Of a DNA stretch of 64,000 bases, positions 16,887-25,901 are shown piece by piece. The stretch lies in contig JACJZW010000008.1 in assembly GCA_020635355.1 (NCBI GenBank), forward strand, positions 65,626-129,625. Direction: 5' to 3'. The position numbers were made by a program, and so were the translations under genes. The stretch comes from Flavobacteriales bacterium. GTDB taxonomy: Bacteria > Bacteroidota > Bacteroidia > NS11-12g > UBA9320. Each line of letters starts with the position of its first letter. Positions within the stretch are counted from its first letter, which is position 1. The notes beneath the pieces are model-generated. The model searched no databases and was not told where the DNA came from. It worked only from the letters and a program-made list of their open reading frames with translations.

Positions 16887-17443
16887 ACTTTGGTAGAAAT
16901 TTTCGAACTGATGTATTGTACGTTTTTGAGGTTTCTGGCCATGTCTACGAAGTAGATTTTCCACTTGGGTCTACAGGTAATAATCCAGCCATCTGAATCC
17001 CGATGTATAGTGGCAACATCCCGAGGTCGGATAATGTTTCGAATTTCAATGCGAAAAGACTGAGCCCCCTCATTGACCTTCAGTTTCCATTTGGGTTTTT
17101 CTGTCATCATCTCTTCGATTCGGGTTCGAATCTCAGAAACACTCAATCCTTTGCTGTTTCGAAGGCGGTAGGTTTGCTTTGGTTTGAGATATTGCCGCGG
17201 CTCGTAAGCACCTGATTCGGCAAAAGCCATGGCATTCCACGCGGTTAACACAACGCCCAATCCCAAGGCAATAATAATGGCCGCTCTATGGTCTAGTTCA
17301 AAAAAGTCGTATCCGTATTGAAACTTTTTTTGTTTGTACGCCAGAACGTTGATAAAGGCAAAGGATATCGGAAACGCAATGATGCTGCTCTTTATCCAGT
17401 CGATAAAACTGGCAACCAACTTAAACCAGGAATTACTGTTCAT
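16883..17443 (-). CDS. membrane protein of unknown function
   Basis: 186 residues. There are two hydrophobic segments (about 18-35 and 52-73), then a soluble C-terminal domain of about 110 residues with alternating basic and aromatic residues (KPKWKLKVNEGAQSFRIEIR, DGWIITCRPKWKIYFVD). I do not recognise a family. It overlaps its upstream neighbour by 11 nt and its downstream neighbour by 4 nt. Being between a flavin reductase-like protein and an FMN reductase it may belong to the same process, but that is only context. Confidence 0.75.
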   Translation of the reverse strand: MNSNSWFKLVASFIDWIKSSIIAFPISFAFINVLAYKQKKFQYGYDFFELDHRAAIIIALGLGVVLTAWNAMAFAESGAYEPRQYLKPKQTYRLRNSKGLSVSEIRTRIEEMMTEKPKWKLKVNEGAQSFRIEIRNIIRPRDVATIHRDSDGWIITCRPKWKIYFVDMARNLKNVQYISSKISTKV

Positions 17444-18284
17444 CGTGAAGGTTTTTGGCCAAAAGCTTATAGGCTTCTTCGATTTTATGATGATTCAGCA
17501 GTTCGATGGCTGCTGCAACGGCTTGTTCCCGATTCATTTGCTGAACACCCTCCATTTCATCCGGCAATTGTTCCAACTGGCCCAACTGACCCAGATGATT
17601 TCCTGTGAGCTCACTGGCTGCGCGAATGGATGGGGGGAGTTGATCAACACCAACCCCAACCGTCATCAACGGCTTCGGTATCTCAAAGAGTGCATCACCA
17701 TGTGCCCGGCAGTAGAAGTCGCCGCCCATGCGAGCCACGAGGTCGATTTTGGTTTGATCAATTCGTCCAGCCTCGTTCAAAATGTCTTCCCGAACGTGAA
17801 AACGAAGAATCTCACAGATCACCAAGTTACCGGATCCGCCACCGTCTCCAAGCGCAACAACCTCATTCACACGGCATTCAAATTGAACAGGAGATTCGGC
17901 AACCCTACTGGGTTTCACCACTTCAGAATCGATCGGTGTAAAGCCTGATTTAATAAATTCATTCACCCCTTTCTCGTAAGGCGAACTAGCCAAACTCATT
18001 TGCTGCACCATATCGTGCGTAACCACGTTGATGGTCACTTCCGGCACCTCCAGTACATTGTCCAACGTGTTTTTAGTGGCCCCTGTTCGTCCGCTTCTGG
18101 CCGGTGAAAAAACCAAAATGGGCGGATTGGTGCTGAACACATTAAAAAAGCTAAAAGGGCTTAAATTGGGTCTGCCGTCTTTATCAATCGTACTGGCAAA
18201 ACAAATGGGTCTTGGCCCAATGCTTCCCAATAAGTATTGGTGCATTTGGGGAATCGCTAAATCCCCTGGGTTGATGGTAATCAC
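17433..18284 (-). CDS. flavin reductase-like FMN-binding protein
   Basis: 283 residues with an N-terminal split-barrel flavin-binding domain: GSIGPRPICFASTIDKDGRPNL, NLSPFSFFNVFSTNPP and NVLEVPEVTINVV. This is the flavin reductase/styrene monooxygenase-small-subunit type fold. The C-terminal 80 residues are helical and are found in related Bacteroidota proteins. The actual reaction is unknown. It overlaps tyrS by 4 nt (ATGA) and the next gene by 11 nt. Confidence 0.88.
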   Translation of the reverse strand: MITINPGDLAIPQMHQYLLGSIGPRPICFASTIDKDGRPNLSPFSFFNVFSTNPPILVFSPARSGRTGATKNTLDNVLEVPEVTINVVTHDMVQQMSLASSPYEKGVNEFIKSGFTPIDSEVVKPSRVAESPVQFECRVNEVVALGDGGGSGNLVICEILRFHVREDILNEAGRIDQTKIDLVARMGGDFYCRAHGDALFEIPKPLMTVGVGVDQLPPSIRAASELTGNHLGQLGQLEQLPDEMEGVQQMNREQAVAAAIELLNHHKIEEAYKLLAKNLHDEQ

Positions 18285-19561
18285 GACGTAACGTTTAGGA
18301 TGTAATAGGTTTTCTTTCCTTTCTGCAACAACAGGTATTTCCCCTGTATCAGATCAGCCGAAGAAGCCACATACTCCTCTCCCACCTTGGTCTTGTTCAC
18401 GGAAATTGCATTGCCTTTCAATTCGCGTTTGGCCTCACTCTTGGAAGCTAAAAAACCCGAATCGGTCAACAGGTCAACAATGTTCACTCCTTCGATGTTT
18501 GCCATTTCCGACTGATCTACGCCGTCAAAAATGTCCAGAAAATCGCTTTCTGAAAGTGACTTGAGTTGCTCGGCGGTAGACTTTCCAAACAAGATGTTGG
18601 ATGCTGCCAATGCGGTTTCCAATGCCTCTTGTCCATGCACCAGTAACGTTGCCTCTTCGGCCAGTCTTCGCTGCAATTCACGACGACCCGGATCTGCACG
18701 ATGGGCTTCAATCAATGCCATCACCTCGGGCTGAGGCAATAAGGTGAAGATTCGAATGAGTTTTTCTGCCTCATCATCTGAGGTATTGAGCCAAAACTGG
18801 TAAAACTTGTAGGGGCTGGTTTTTTCGGCATCCAACCACACATTCCCGGACTCCGACTTTCCAAACTTGCTGCCATCTGCTTTCGTGAGCAACGGTGCGG
18901 TAATGGCATAGGCCTCACTACCCCCCTTACGGCGGATCAGTTCAGTACCCGTCACAATGTTTCCCCATTGGTCACTTCCTCCCATTTGGAGTTTACAACC
19001 CTTCGCGGTGTTCAAATGGTAGAAATCGTATCCCTGAACCAGTTGATAACTGAATTCCGTAAACGATAAGCCCGATTCAATTCGATTCTTAACAGAATCC
19101 TTGGCCATCATGTAATTGATGGTAATGTGTTTGCCCACATCACGGATAAATTCCAGAAAACCAAATTCCTTGAACCAGTCGTAGTTGTTGACTACCTCGG
19201 CAGCCGCCGGACCATCAAAGTCAAGAAATCGCTCCAATTGAGTGCGAATACAGGCCAGATTGTGGTTCAACGTTTCCAGATCCAGCAAGGTGCGTTCTGC
19301 CTTTTTACCGGAGGGATCACCTACCATTCCAGTTGCTCCACCAACCAGCGCAATAGGCTTATGCCCGGCCCGTTGAAGGTGAACCAGTAACATGATGGGA
19401 ACCAAATTTCCCACATGAAGGGAATCGGCGGTGGGGTCAAAGCCCACATATCCGGTAACTTGTTCCGTGTTTAGTACGTTCTCAATGCCCGGAGTTTCCT
19501 GATGGAATAATCCACGCCACTTGAGTTCGTCAATCAGATTGTACGTTGGTTTGAATGTCAT
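18281..19561 (-). CDS. tyrS: tyrosyl-tRNA synthetase
   Basis: A 426-residue class I aminoacyl-tRNA synthetase, bacterial TyrS type. The HIGH-equivalent is HVGN at 49-52 within GFDPTADSLHVGNL, GGSDQWGNIVTG binds tyrosine, and KFGKSESGNVWLD holds the KMSKS-equivalent loop. A C-terminal S4 RNA-binding domain (SKSEAKRELKGNAISVNKTKV) recognises the tRNA. Length is as expected. A TATCTTTG -7 element ends 8 nt before the ATG. Three further genes follow with overlapping ends. Confidence 0.97.
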   Translation of the reverse strand: MTFKPTYNLIDELKWRGLFHQETPGIENVLNTEQVTGYVGFDPTADSLHVGNLVPIMLLVHLQRAGHKPIALVGGATGMVGDPSGKKAERTLLDLETLNHNLACIRTQLERFLDFDGPAAAEVVNNYDWFKEFGFLEFIRDVGKHITINYMMAKDSVKNRIESGLSFTEFSYQLVQGYDFYHLNTAKGCKLQMGGSDQWGNIVTGTELIRRKGGSEAYAITAPLLTKADGSKFGKSESGNVWLDAEKTSPYKFYQFWLNTSDDEAEKLIRIFTLLPQPEVMALIEAHRADPGRRELQRRLAEEATLLVHGQEALETALAASNILFGKSTAEQLKSLSESDFLDIFDGVDQSEMANIEGVNIVDLLTDSGFLASKSEAKRELKGNAISVNKTKVGEEYVASSADLIQGKYLLLQKGKKTYYILNVTS

Positions 19562-19569
19562 GAGGCTTG

Positions 19570-19577
19570 CAAAGATA
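19570..19577 (-). promoter_or_regulatory. -7 element (TATCTTTG) for tyrS
   Basis: TATCTTTG on the minus strand fits TAnnTTTG and is separated from the tyrS ATG by 8 nt, predicting a very short leader. Confidence 0.55.
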
Positions 19578-19597
19578 GCCTTGTTGATGGGAGCTGT

Positions 19598-20044
19598 TTA
19601 GTCCAGCTTCCGAAGATATTTGGAACTGCAGTATCCGGTGAGATCGCCTTTTTTAACTAACAGCCAATTCTTACTGATGTGCTTCACCAGAACCACCTCG
19701 TCCTTGTTTTCCAGCTTGCCGGCAAGATCGTGTTCAGTTCCCGGCCCTCGGCGAACATTGAGGTATTTTACCCGAATGTTTACGGCATATCGAATGTTCT
19801 GGTCTGTTACATCAACCACGTCCATTTCATTGATAACCCGACGAACATTGGGTTGGGTTTTCATCAACCGGGTAACACGCCCAATGTCTGATCCGTCTTC
19901 CACCAATCCGTGGAGGGTAACAATCCCGTTATTTTCTTCGAAGCAAAAATTCTTGATGTTGAATCCAGATGAATCAACCGCTTCCTGAATTGGATGCTTT
20001 TGCTCGGTTGATGCTGATTTTTTGAAAATGTCAAATAGTCCCAT
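19598..20044 (-). CDS. BON domain plus SH3-like domain protein
   Basis: 148 residues. About residues 15-78 form a BON domain (FEENNGIVTLHGLVEDGSDI, VRRVINEMDVVDV), which in other bacteria binds membranes or lipids. About 88-148 form a bacterial SH3 domain (YLNVRRGPGTEHDLAGKLEN, WLLVKKGDLTGYCSSKYL), usually a peptidoglycan or peptide binder. The plan resembles LysM-BON proteins such as YgaU with SH3 replacing LysM. No signal peptide is evident, so it appears cytoplasmic. Function unknown; an envelope stress role is only a guess. Confidence 0.82.
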   Translation of the reverse strand: MGLFDIFKKSASTEQKHPIQEAVDSSGFNIKNFCFEENNGIVTLHGLVEDGSDIGRVTRLMKTQPNVRRVINEMDVVDVTDQNIRYAVNIRVKYLNVRRGPGTEHDLAGKLENKDEVVLVKHISKNWLLVKKGDLTGYCSSKYLRKLD

Positions 20045-20171
20045 TCCTGTTTGTGTTGTTGAGCCGTCTGGTTTTGCGGCGAAATTACGTAAATCATAGC
20101 GTCTGCCGAGTGATTTTCGGACTATGTCGATTGGCGTACTTATTGCATCGATTCCCGCGTTGCTTAATCAA

Positions 20172-20179
20172 TACCTTTG
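20172..20179 (+). promoter_or_regulatory. -7 element (TACCTTTG) 4 nt before the TPR gene start
   Basis: TACCTTTG followed by CATC and ATG at 20184. As at 9778-9785, the spacing predicts a leaderless or nearly leaderless transcript. It also supports the internal ATG as the real start, since the upstream extension would precede the promoter. Confidence 0.6.
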
Positions 20180-20183
20180 CATC

Positions 20184-22001
20184 ATGTACCGATTGTTTTC
20201 TCTGTTCGCGTTACTCACTTTGGGCCACCTGGCATTTGGTCAACAAACCGATGAAGAACTGGCCGCTCAGTATTTCGCCGATGGAGAATACGATAAAGCA
20301 GAAATTCTCTATAAAAAGCTGCTGAAGAAAAACGACGAATCGGTTTACATCTATCAAAACTACCTGGAATGCCTGGTTCGTCTGAAATCCTTTGATGAAG
20401 CGGAGAAGATGATCAAAAAACAGGAAAAGCGTTTCCCGGATAAACCCATCTATTCCGTTGATCTCGGCTTCGTTTACGGCCTTACTCAGCAAGACAAGAA
20501 GCGAGACGAGCTGTTCGATAATTTGATCGCCAATATGCCCGTGGGCATGACACCTACCGACCTGCTGGCAAACGCTTTTCTCAAACGGGAATATTTTGAT
20601 CACGCCATTAAAACCTATCAAACCGGCCGTAAAAATCTTCGCAACGACATTCTGTTCACGGAACAGTTGATTGATCTGTATCAGCAAACCAAAAACTTCA
20701 AGGGTGTCATTGATGAGAGCATGCTGCTCCTGAACTCGGATGATCGATCCCTTGAATTGGTGAAGTCCAAGCTGGTTCGGTTGGTGGATGAGGATATCGA
20801 AACCGACTACCTTCAGGAACGGGTGGCGCTATCAGTACAGAAAAATCCCAGTAACTCCTCTTTTGACGAGCTGTTGTTGTGGGTGTTTATCCAGCAAAAG
20901 AAATTCTCATCTGCCCTGCGGCAGGCCAACGCCATGGATCGGCGCAACCGCACGGAAGGGAAATCCTTGATCAATCTCGCCCGAATATGTGTTTCCAACC
21001 GATCATTCGATGTGGCAGTAGATTGCTATCAAAAAGTACTCGACTTTGGACCGGAAGCCTATTACTATCTCGTAGCCAGAATGGGTTTGTTGGAAACATC
21101 CTTTCTCGCCCTTCAGTCCAACCCCAATCTAACAACAGAAGTGGTTCAGGAACTAGTGAACAAACACAAATCATTTCTGGCCGAGTTTGGAACTACCTGG
21201 AATACGGCATCAACGGCTAAGGAACTAGCTGATATATACATCTATTACGCCCACGACCTTGATCGGGGAATTGCTCTCCTGGACGAATTGATTCAAATCC
21301 CCAGACTACAACCGCATATCCGCGGTCAGTATAAACTGGCGTTGGGCGATGCCTACCTCATCAAAAATGAGGTGTGGGATGCTGCCTTGCTTTACGGACA
21401 AGTTGATAAGGATTTTAAAGAAGACCCTCTTGGACAGGAGGCGAAGTTTCGCAATGCTCGTCTCTCCTACTTTACGGGTGATTTTGATTGGGCAAAGGAT
21501 CAGCTGGATGTGTTAAAAACCGCCACCAGCCAATTGATATCCAACAATGCTATTGAACTGGCGCTAACCATTCAGGACAATACCGGATTAGATTCATCAA
21601 CCGAGGCTCTGGCGGCCTACGCTCAGGCGCAACTCCTCCTCTTTCAGAACAAGCTGGATGCCTGTTTGGATGCACTTACCCTGCTTCCCTTTAAATTTCC
21701 AAACCACAGTCTTCAGGACGAAATTGTCTTCACCAAGGCCCAGGTCATGGAACGCAAACACGACTATCAAAAGGCTGTTGCCTTTTACAAACAGGTGATG
21801 GAAACCTACTTTGATGATATCCTGGCGGATAATGCCGTTTATCGCTTAGGGGTGATTTATGACGATGTGTTGGATGACGATGAGGAGGCACGCAAGATGT
21901 ATGAGCATCTCATCTTCAACTACAGCGGAAGCCTTTTTGTGGTTGAGGCACGTAAACGCTACAACTCCCTTCCTCCGGCACCCAAACCCGCTAATCCTTA
22001 A
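20184..22001 (+). CDS. exported tetratricopeptide repeat protein
   Basis: 605 residues from the ATG at 20184, which gives a clean signal peptide (MYRLFSLFALLTLGHLAFGQ). The mature part is helical and made of TPR-like repeats, for example EYDKAEILYKKLLKKNDESV, RSFDVAVDCYQKVLDFGPEA and HDYQKAVAFYKQVMETYFDD, with a last repeat RKMYEHLIFNYSGSLFVVEA. TPR proteins act as scaffolds for protein complexes; in this phylum periplasmic ones often belong to secretion or envelope machines. No specific role can be assigned. Its stop overlaps the convergent NAD(P)HX repair gene by 11 nt. Confidence 0.88.
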   Translation: MYRLFSLFALLTLGHLAFGQQTDEELAAQYFADGEYDKAEILYKKLLKKNDESVYIYQNYLECLVRLKSFDEAEKMIKKQEKRFPDKPIYSVDLGFVYGLTQQDKKRDELFDNLIANMPVGMTPTDLLANAFLKREYFDHAIKTYQTGRKNLRNDILFTEQLIDLYQQTKNFKGVIDESMLLLNSDDRSLELVKSKLVRLVDEDIETDYLQERVALSVQKNPSNSSFDELLLWVFIQQKKFSSALRQANAMDRRNRTEGKSLINLARICVSNRSFDVAVDCYQKVLDFGPEAYYYLVARMGLLETSFLALQSNPNLTTEVVQELVNKHKSFLAEFGTTWNTASTAKELADIYIYYAHDLDRGIALLDELIQIPRLQPHIRGQYKLALGDAYLIKNEVWDAALLYGQVDKDFKEDPLGQEAKFRNARLSYFTGDFDWAKDQLDVLKTATSQLISNNAIELALTIQDNTGLDSSTEALAAYAQAQLLLFQNKLDACLDALTLLPFKFPNHSLQDEIVFTKAQVMERKHDYQKAVAFYKQVMETYFDDILADNAVYRLGVIYDDVLDDDEEARKMYEHLIFNYSGSLFVVEARKRYNSLPPAPKPANP

Positions 22002-23499
22002 TCGGTTTTTCAAGGATGTTCCAGGCAGCTGGAAGGTGATCGGCCACTTCAGATGCCAGCACGCTTTCTGTGTGGGATACTTCTTCAACCAGTTGGGCGG
22101 CCAGGCCGTGTAAATAAACACCCAGAATTACCGCCTGTTTAACGGGATATTTGGTCAATACGCTGGTTAATACACCGGTTAACACATCACCTGACCCACC
22201 CTTGGCTAAGGCCGGTGTGCCCGACCCATTAAACCAGCCACATCCGTCCGGACCAACCAGGAAGGTGTAGGCTCCTTTCAAGACAATCCAGGACTGAAGT
22301 TCTTTCGCCATTTTACGCGCCGTCTGGATCTGACCCCACCGTGTTTCATGAGGTCCAAATAACCGGTTGAATTCCCCTGGATGTGGTGTCAGCACCCGAA
22401 CACCTGTTGGGTTCTTCTCGGTTAACTCCAATAAAAAGTTTACATCCACGGCATTCAGTGCATCGGCATCAATGACCACCGGCAGATGAGTCTGCTCAAG
22501 AACCGTTCGAACGGCGTGAATGGTATCCGAATGCGTTCCCAATCCCGGCCCAATTCCAACGGCATCCATTCGGTCACCCAACTCCACCCGAGTAATGTGC
22601 GCTTCGTGGGCATCTGCCATGCAAATGGCCTCGGGCAAGGCGCATTGAAACACCGGTTGAACCGCCCCACTGGTCCAGACCGAACACAAGCCACAACCCG
22701 AACGCAGTGCCGCCATGGCACTTAATATGGCCGCACCGGTCATAGATTTACTTCCCGCCACGAGCCCAACCCGCCCCATACTTCCTTTGTGATCGAATCG
22801 GTTCCGCGGCTGGTAATACCCGGCAGCCATGGCTTGATCAACAAATTGATCAGTCACCACCAATCGTTCCAGTGCATCCTCATCCCAACCAATCCGGATG
22901 ATATCAAAATCGGCCACCCAGGACGAATACTCGGGTAAAAGGAAGGTGGGTTTAACCACTTCAAAAGACAATACCACATCTGCTTGTATGGCTGTGTGGG
23001 GGATGAAATCGGGAAATACCGGAACACCTGAGGGTAGGTCGATGGAATAGACACGCCGAGCGGAGGTGTTGATTCGTTCAATCACCTCGGCGAACAGTCC
23101 GCTTGGCTCTCTGGAAATTCCGGTTCCCAACAGGGCATCCACAACCACCCGCTCTTCCGGATAGTCATCTGGTTTGTTCACATGGATGCGTTCTAAGCAG
23201 GAGGGAAGTCTTCTTAAGTTGACCTGAAAGTCATGCGATCCCTTGCTTTGGTCGCCCAAAAGAACCACCCGAGTCATATACCCTTGTTGGTGCAATTGTC
23301 GTGCGATCACCAACCCATCTCCCCCGTTATTTCCCGTTCCACAAACAATGTTGATCGATTGATTTTTTTCCAGTACCCGTTCTAACCATTGAACACACGC
23401 CGTTGCTGCCCGCTCCATCAGTTCCACCGATGTGATGCCTTGTGCTTGAATGGTTTGCTCATCCAAAAACCGAATTTGCTGCGCGGTAAGAATTTTCAC
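21991..23499 (-). CDS. nnr: bifunctional NAD(P)H-hydrate epimerase / ADP-dependent NAD(P)H-hydrate dehydratase
   Basis: 502 residues. The N-terminal YjeF_N epimerase domain (about 1-215) has GTGNNGGDGLVIARQL and DALLGTGISREPSG. The C-terminal ribokinase-like dehydratase domain has GSKSMTGAAILSAMAALRSG, GPGLGT, VIDADALN, LTPHPGEF and AKGGSGDVLTGVL. Together they repair the damaged cofactors NADHX and NADPHX. The start is placed at GTG 23499 (VKILTAQQIRFLDEQ), where family similarity begins; the frame extends 14 codons to a TTG but that is unlikely. A TACATTTG -7 element lies at 23586-23593. Confidence 0.94.
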   Translation of the reverse strand: MKILTAQQIRFLDEQTIQAQGITSVELMERAATACVQWLERVLEKNQSINIVCGTGNNGGDGLVIARQLHQQGYMTRVVLLGDQSKGSHDFQVNLRRLPSCLERIHVNKPDDYPEERVVVDALLGTGISREPSGLFAEVIERINTSARRVYSIDLPSGVPVFPDFIPHTAIQADVVLSFEVVKPTFLLPEYSSWVADFDIIRIGWDEDALERLVVTDQFVDQAMAAGYYQPRNRFDHKGSMGRVGLVAGSKSMTGAAILSAMAALRSGCGLCSVWTSGAVQPVFQCALPEAICMADAHEAHITRVELGDRMDAVGIGPGLGTHSDTIHAVRTVLEQTHLPVVIDADALNAVDVNFLLELTEKNPTGVRVLTPHPGEFNRLFGPHETRWGQIQTARKMAKELQSWIVLKGAYTFLVGPDGCGWFNGSGTPALAKGGSGDVLTGVLTSVLTKYPVKQAVILGVYLHGLAAQLVEEVSHTESVLASEVADHLPAAWNILEKPIKD

Positions 23500-23585
23500 T
23501 ATTCGATGTGTCTTTCTTTCAAACTTGTAAGGCGGTTCCAATTCAACTTGTTGCCGCTAATAGCCGTTTTCGTGAGGCTGCATTT

Positions 23586-23593
23586 CAAATGTA
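23586..23593 (-). promoter_or_regulatory. -7 element (TACATTTG) upstream of nnr
   Basis: TACATTTG on the minus strand, giving a leader of about 80 nt to the GTG start at 23499. Confidence 0.45.
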
Positions 23594-23722
23594 CAAATCC
23601 ATAAAAATAATCGATCTCATAATCAGTGATTTAGGTTCGATTCGGGTGACGACTTCTCCTAAACATACCAATCAAGGAAAACACGCGTTTGACACCCGAT
23701 TTTAACCCCACCTAATTCTAAA

Positions 23723-25402
23723 ATGAATAGAAAGATCTTTACACTTTTTGTTGGCTTCATTGTTTTCTCACCACTTTTCGCACAAAATCAGACCGTTGGT
23801 TTGTTTACGTACGATACAACCATTGCCGAAGGGTACACCCTGGTGGCTCCTTTTGCCAGTCACTCCACCTACCTGATCAATAACTGTGGTCATGAGGTGC
23901 ACAGCTGGCAAAGTGATTACACCCCGGGTGCCAATGCCTACCTCATGCCGGATGGAAGTTTGCTTCGTTCCGGGCAAGTATTTTCTCGGTTTATGGAAGC
24001 CGGAGGAAATGGCGGCATTCTGGAACGATTCAATTGGAACGGTGACCTGGTTTGGAGCTATCAAATATCCAACGACACCTTCAGCCAGCACCACGACTTT
24101 GAAGTGATGCCAAATGGCAACATCCTGGTTCTGATTTGGGAACGAATTGATCGGGATACCGCACTAAACCATGGACGGAAGCCGGAATTAATCATGGACT
24201 CGTTTATCTGGAGCGAAAAAATCATCGAAATCAAACCAAAAGGGAGCAATGGTGCCGATGTGGTTTGGGAATGGCGCGCTATGGACCACCTGGTTCAGGA
24301 TGAATATTCCGACAAGGAAGACTATGGCAATATTTCTGATTACCCGGAGCGCCTCGACTTCAACTCTCCATTGATTAACAATATGAACGATTGGTTGCAT
24401 TTTAATTCATTGGATTACAATGCAGATCTCGATCAAATCCTGATTAGTTGTCATGCCTTCAGTGAACTTTACATCATCGATCACAGCACCTCGTCTTCGG
24501 AATCTTCCGGACACTTCGGCGGAAATCATGGCAAAGGGGGGGATATCCTCTATCGCTGGGGTAACCCTCAGGTTTATGGTCGAGGAACGGTATCAGAACG
24601 ACAACTTTATAAGCAACACGATGCCCAATGGATTCCCAAGGGGTTCCCCAATGAGAATAAAATTTTGGTGTTCAACAACGGGACAGAACGAAAGTATTCC
24701 AGCCTGGACATCATCCAGCCGCCCACCAAACCGGGAAGCAATACTTATGTTCTCGAAGCTACCAAAGCCTATGGCCCAGATGCCGCTTCGTACAGCTACA
24801 CAGGAACACCACAGTCTTCGTTCTTTTCCACCAATATGGGTGGAGTACAGCCGTTAAAACAGGGAGGATTCTTTGTTTGTCAAAGTGCCTCCGGCCGATT
24901 GTTCCAAATCAACGGTGATGATGAAATTGTTTGGGATTACACCTCGCCAATTACCGGCAAGGGTCCTGTTGATCAAGGTGTGAAAGCAACGGGTAATGCC
25001 GTTTTCCGATCACTGAAATATCCTGCGAACTACAAGGCGTTTGAAAGTGTGACTTTAAAGGACGGGCTTCCGTTGGAAGGAAAATACCTATATCAATTTT
25101 GTGATGATACCACAGGAAGTGCAGAACCAACCGATACCACCACGCATGGAGGGTTTGTTTCACTCAACGCAACAACATCACGGGTTTGGCCTAATCCTGC
25201 AGGAAACAAGGTGCATGTAGAGAGTGATGATATTCTCCTGTGCGTAAACGTCCTGTCATTAGACGGCCGCACCTTGATCGCAACAAAACCAAACGATGCC
25301 CGTTCAACTGACCTGGATTTGAGTAACCTCTCGGCTGGTTCTTACCTGATTGAAGTGGTTCAAAAAGACCAACGCTCGTTGATTCGGTTAGTTCGAAACT
25401 AA
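23723..25402 (+). CDS. secreted arylsulfate sulfotransferase-like protein with T9SS sorting domain
   Basis: 559 residues with a signal peptide (MNRKIFTLFVGFIVFSPLFA) and an arylsulfotransferase (ASST) propeller: YLINNCGHEVHSWQSDY, HHDFEVMPNGNILVLIWERI, LHFNSLDYNADLDQILISCH and YRWGNPQVYG. The His residues in QHHDFE and in KQHDAQW correspond to the family's active-site His region. ASSTs transfer sulfate between phenolic compounds. The last 75 residues (VWPNPAGNKVHVES ... LSAGSYLIEV) form a T9SS type A sorting domain, so this enzyme should work at the cell surface or outside. In Bacteroidota many ASST-like proteins have no tested activity. Confidence 0.85.
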   Translation: MNRKIFTLFVGFIVFSPLFAQNQTVGLFTYDTTIAEGYTLVAPFASHSTYLINNCGHEVHSWQSDYTPGANAYLMPDGSLLRSGQVFSRFMEAGGNGGILERFNWNGDLVWSYQISNDTFSQHHDFEVMPNGNILVLIWERIDRDTALNHGRKPELIMDSFIWSEKIIEIKPKGSNGADVVWEWRAMDHLVQDEYSDKEDYGNISDYPERLDFNSPLINNMNDWLHFNSLDYNADLDQILISCHAFSELYIIDHSTSSSESSGHFGGNHGKGGDILYRWGNPQVYGRGTVSERQLYKQHDAQWIPKGFPNENKILVFNNGTERKYSSLDIIQPPTKPGSNTYVLEATKAYGPDAASYSYTGTPQSSFFSTNMGGVQPLKQGGFFVCQSASGRLFQINGDDEIVWDYTSPITGKGPVDQGVKATGNAVFRSLKYPANYKAFESVTLKDGLPLEGKYLYQFCDDTTGSAEPTDTTTHGGFVSLNATTSRVWPNPAGNKVHVESDDILLCVNVLSLDGRTLIATKPNDARSTDLDLSNLSAGSYLIEVVQKDQRSLIRLVRN

Positions 25403-25406
25403 GCGA

Positions 25407-25901
25407 TCACGAGGGAAAGATAATTTGCTTCTGGAAGCTGGCTTTCTCCAGCTCCAGAAGCTTTTCTTTTATAGCGAGTCCTCCAATATATCCCGTGAGC
25501 TGGCCGTTCTTTCCTAAAACCCGATGACACGGAATAACAATGGGTAGAGGATTGCGAGCTACGGCTTGTCCTACTGCTCGGGCACAGGTGGGTTTGTTTA
25601 AATGATTGGCGATGGATTGATAGGTGGTCACATATCCTCGTGGAATACGCCGTATTAACTCCCAAACCTCCTGTTGAAACTGTGTTCCTTCTAAACCAAT
25701 TGGGTGATCAAATTCAACATCTTTACCGTCAAAATATTCGGCAAGCCAGTTCTCGAGATGATGAATATGATCGTTAGACTGTTTAGATCCGCTCAGCGAA
25801 CCAAAATGAATGGCAATTACCTGATGATCGTTTGCCTGTAAGGTAATAACACCCACTGGTGTGGAGACAACGGATTGATATAGGTGTTCCGTTGGTTTCA
25901 T
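25407..25901 (-). CDS. ogt: methylated-DNA--protein-cysteine S-methyltransferase
   Basis: 164 residues, the usual size for Ogt. The acceptor Cys125 is in the strict PIVIPCHRVLG motif. The DNA-binding part includes GTQFQQEVWELIRRIPRGYVTTY (wing and Arg finger region) and RAVGQAVARNP. The protein removes the methyl group from O6-methylguanine onto its own cysteine in a single-turnover reaction. It overlaps the upstream acyltransferase by 4 nt (ATGA). Confidence 0.95.
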   Translation of the reverse strand: MKPTEHLYQSVVSTPVGVITLQANDHQVIAIHFGSLSGSKQSNDHIHHLENWLAEYFDGKDVEFDHPIGLEGTQFQQEVWELIRRIPRGYVTTYQSIANHLNKPTCARAVGQAVARNPLPIVIPCHRVLGKNGQLTGYIGGLAIKEKLLELEKASFQKQIIFPS

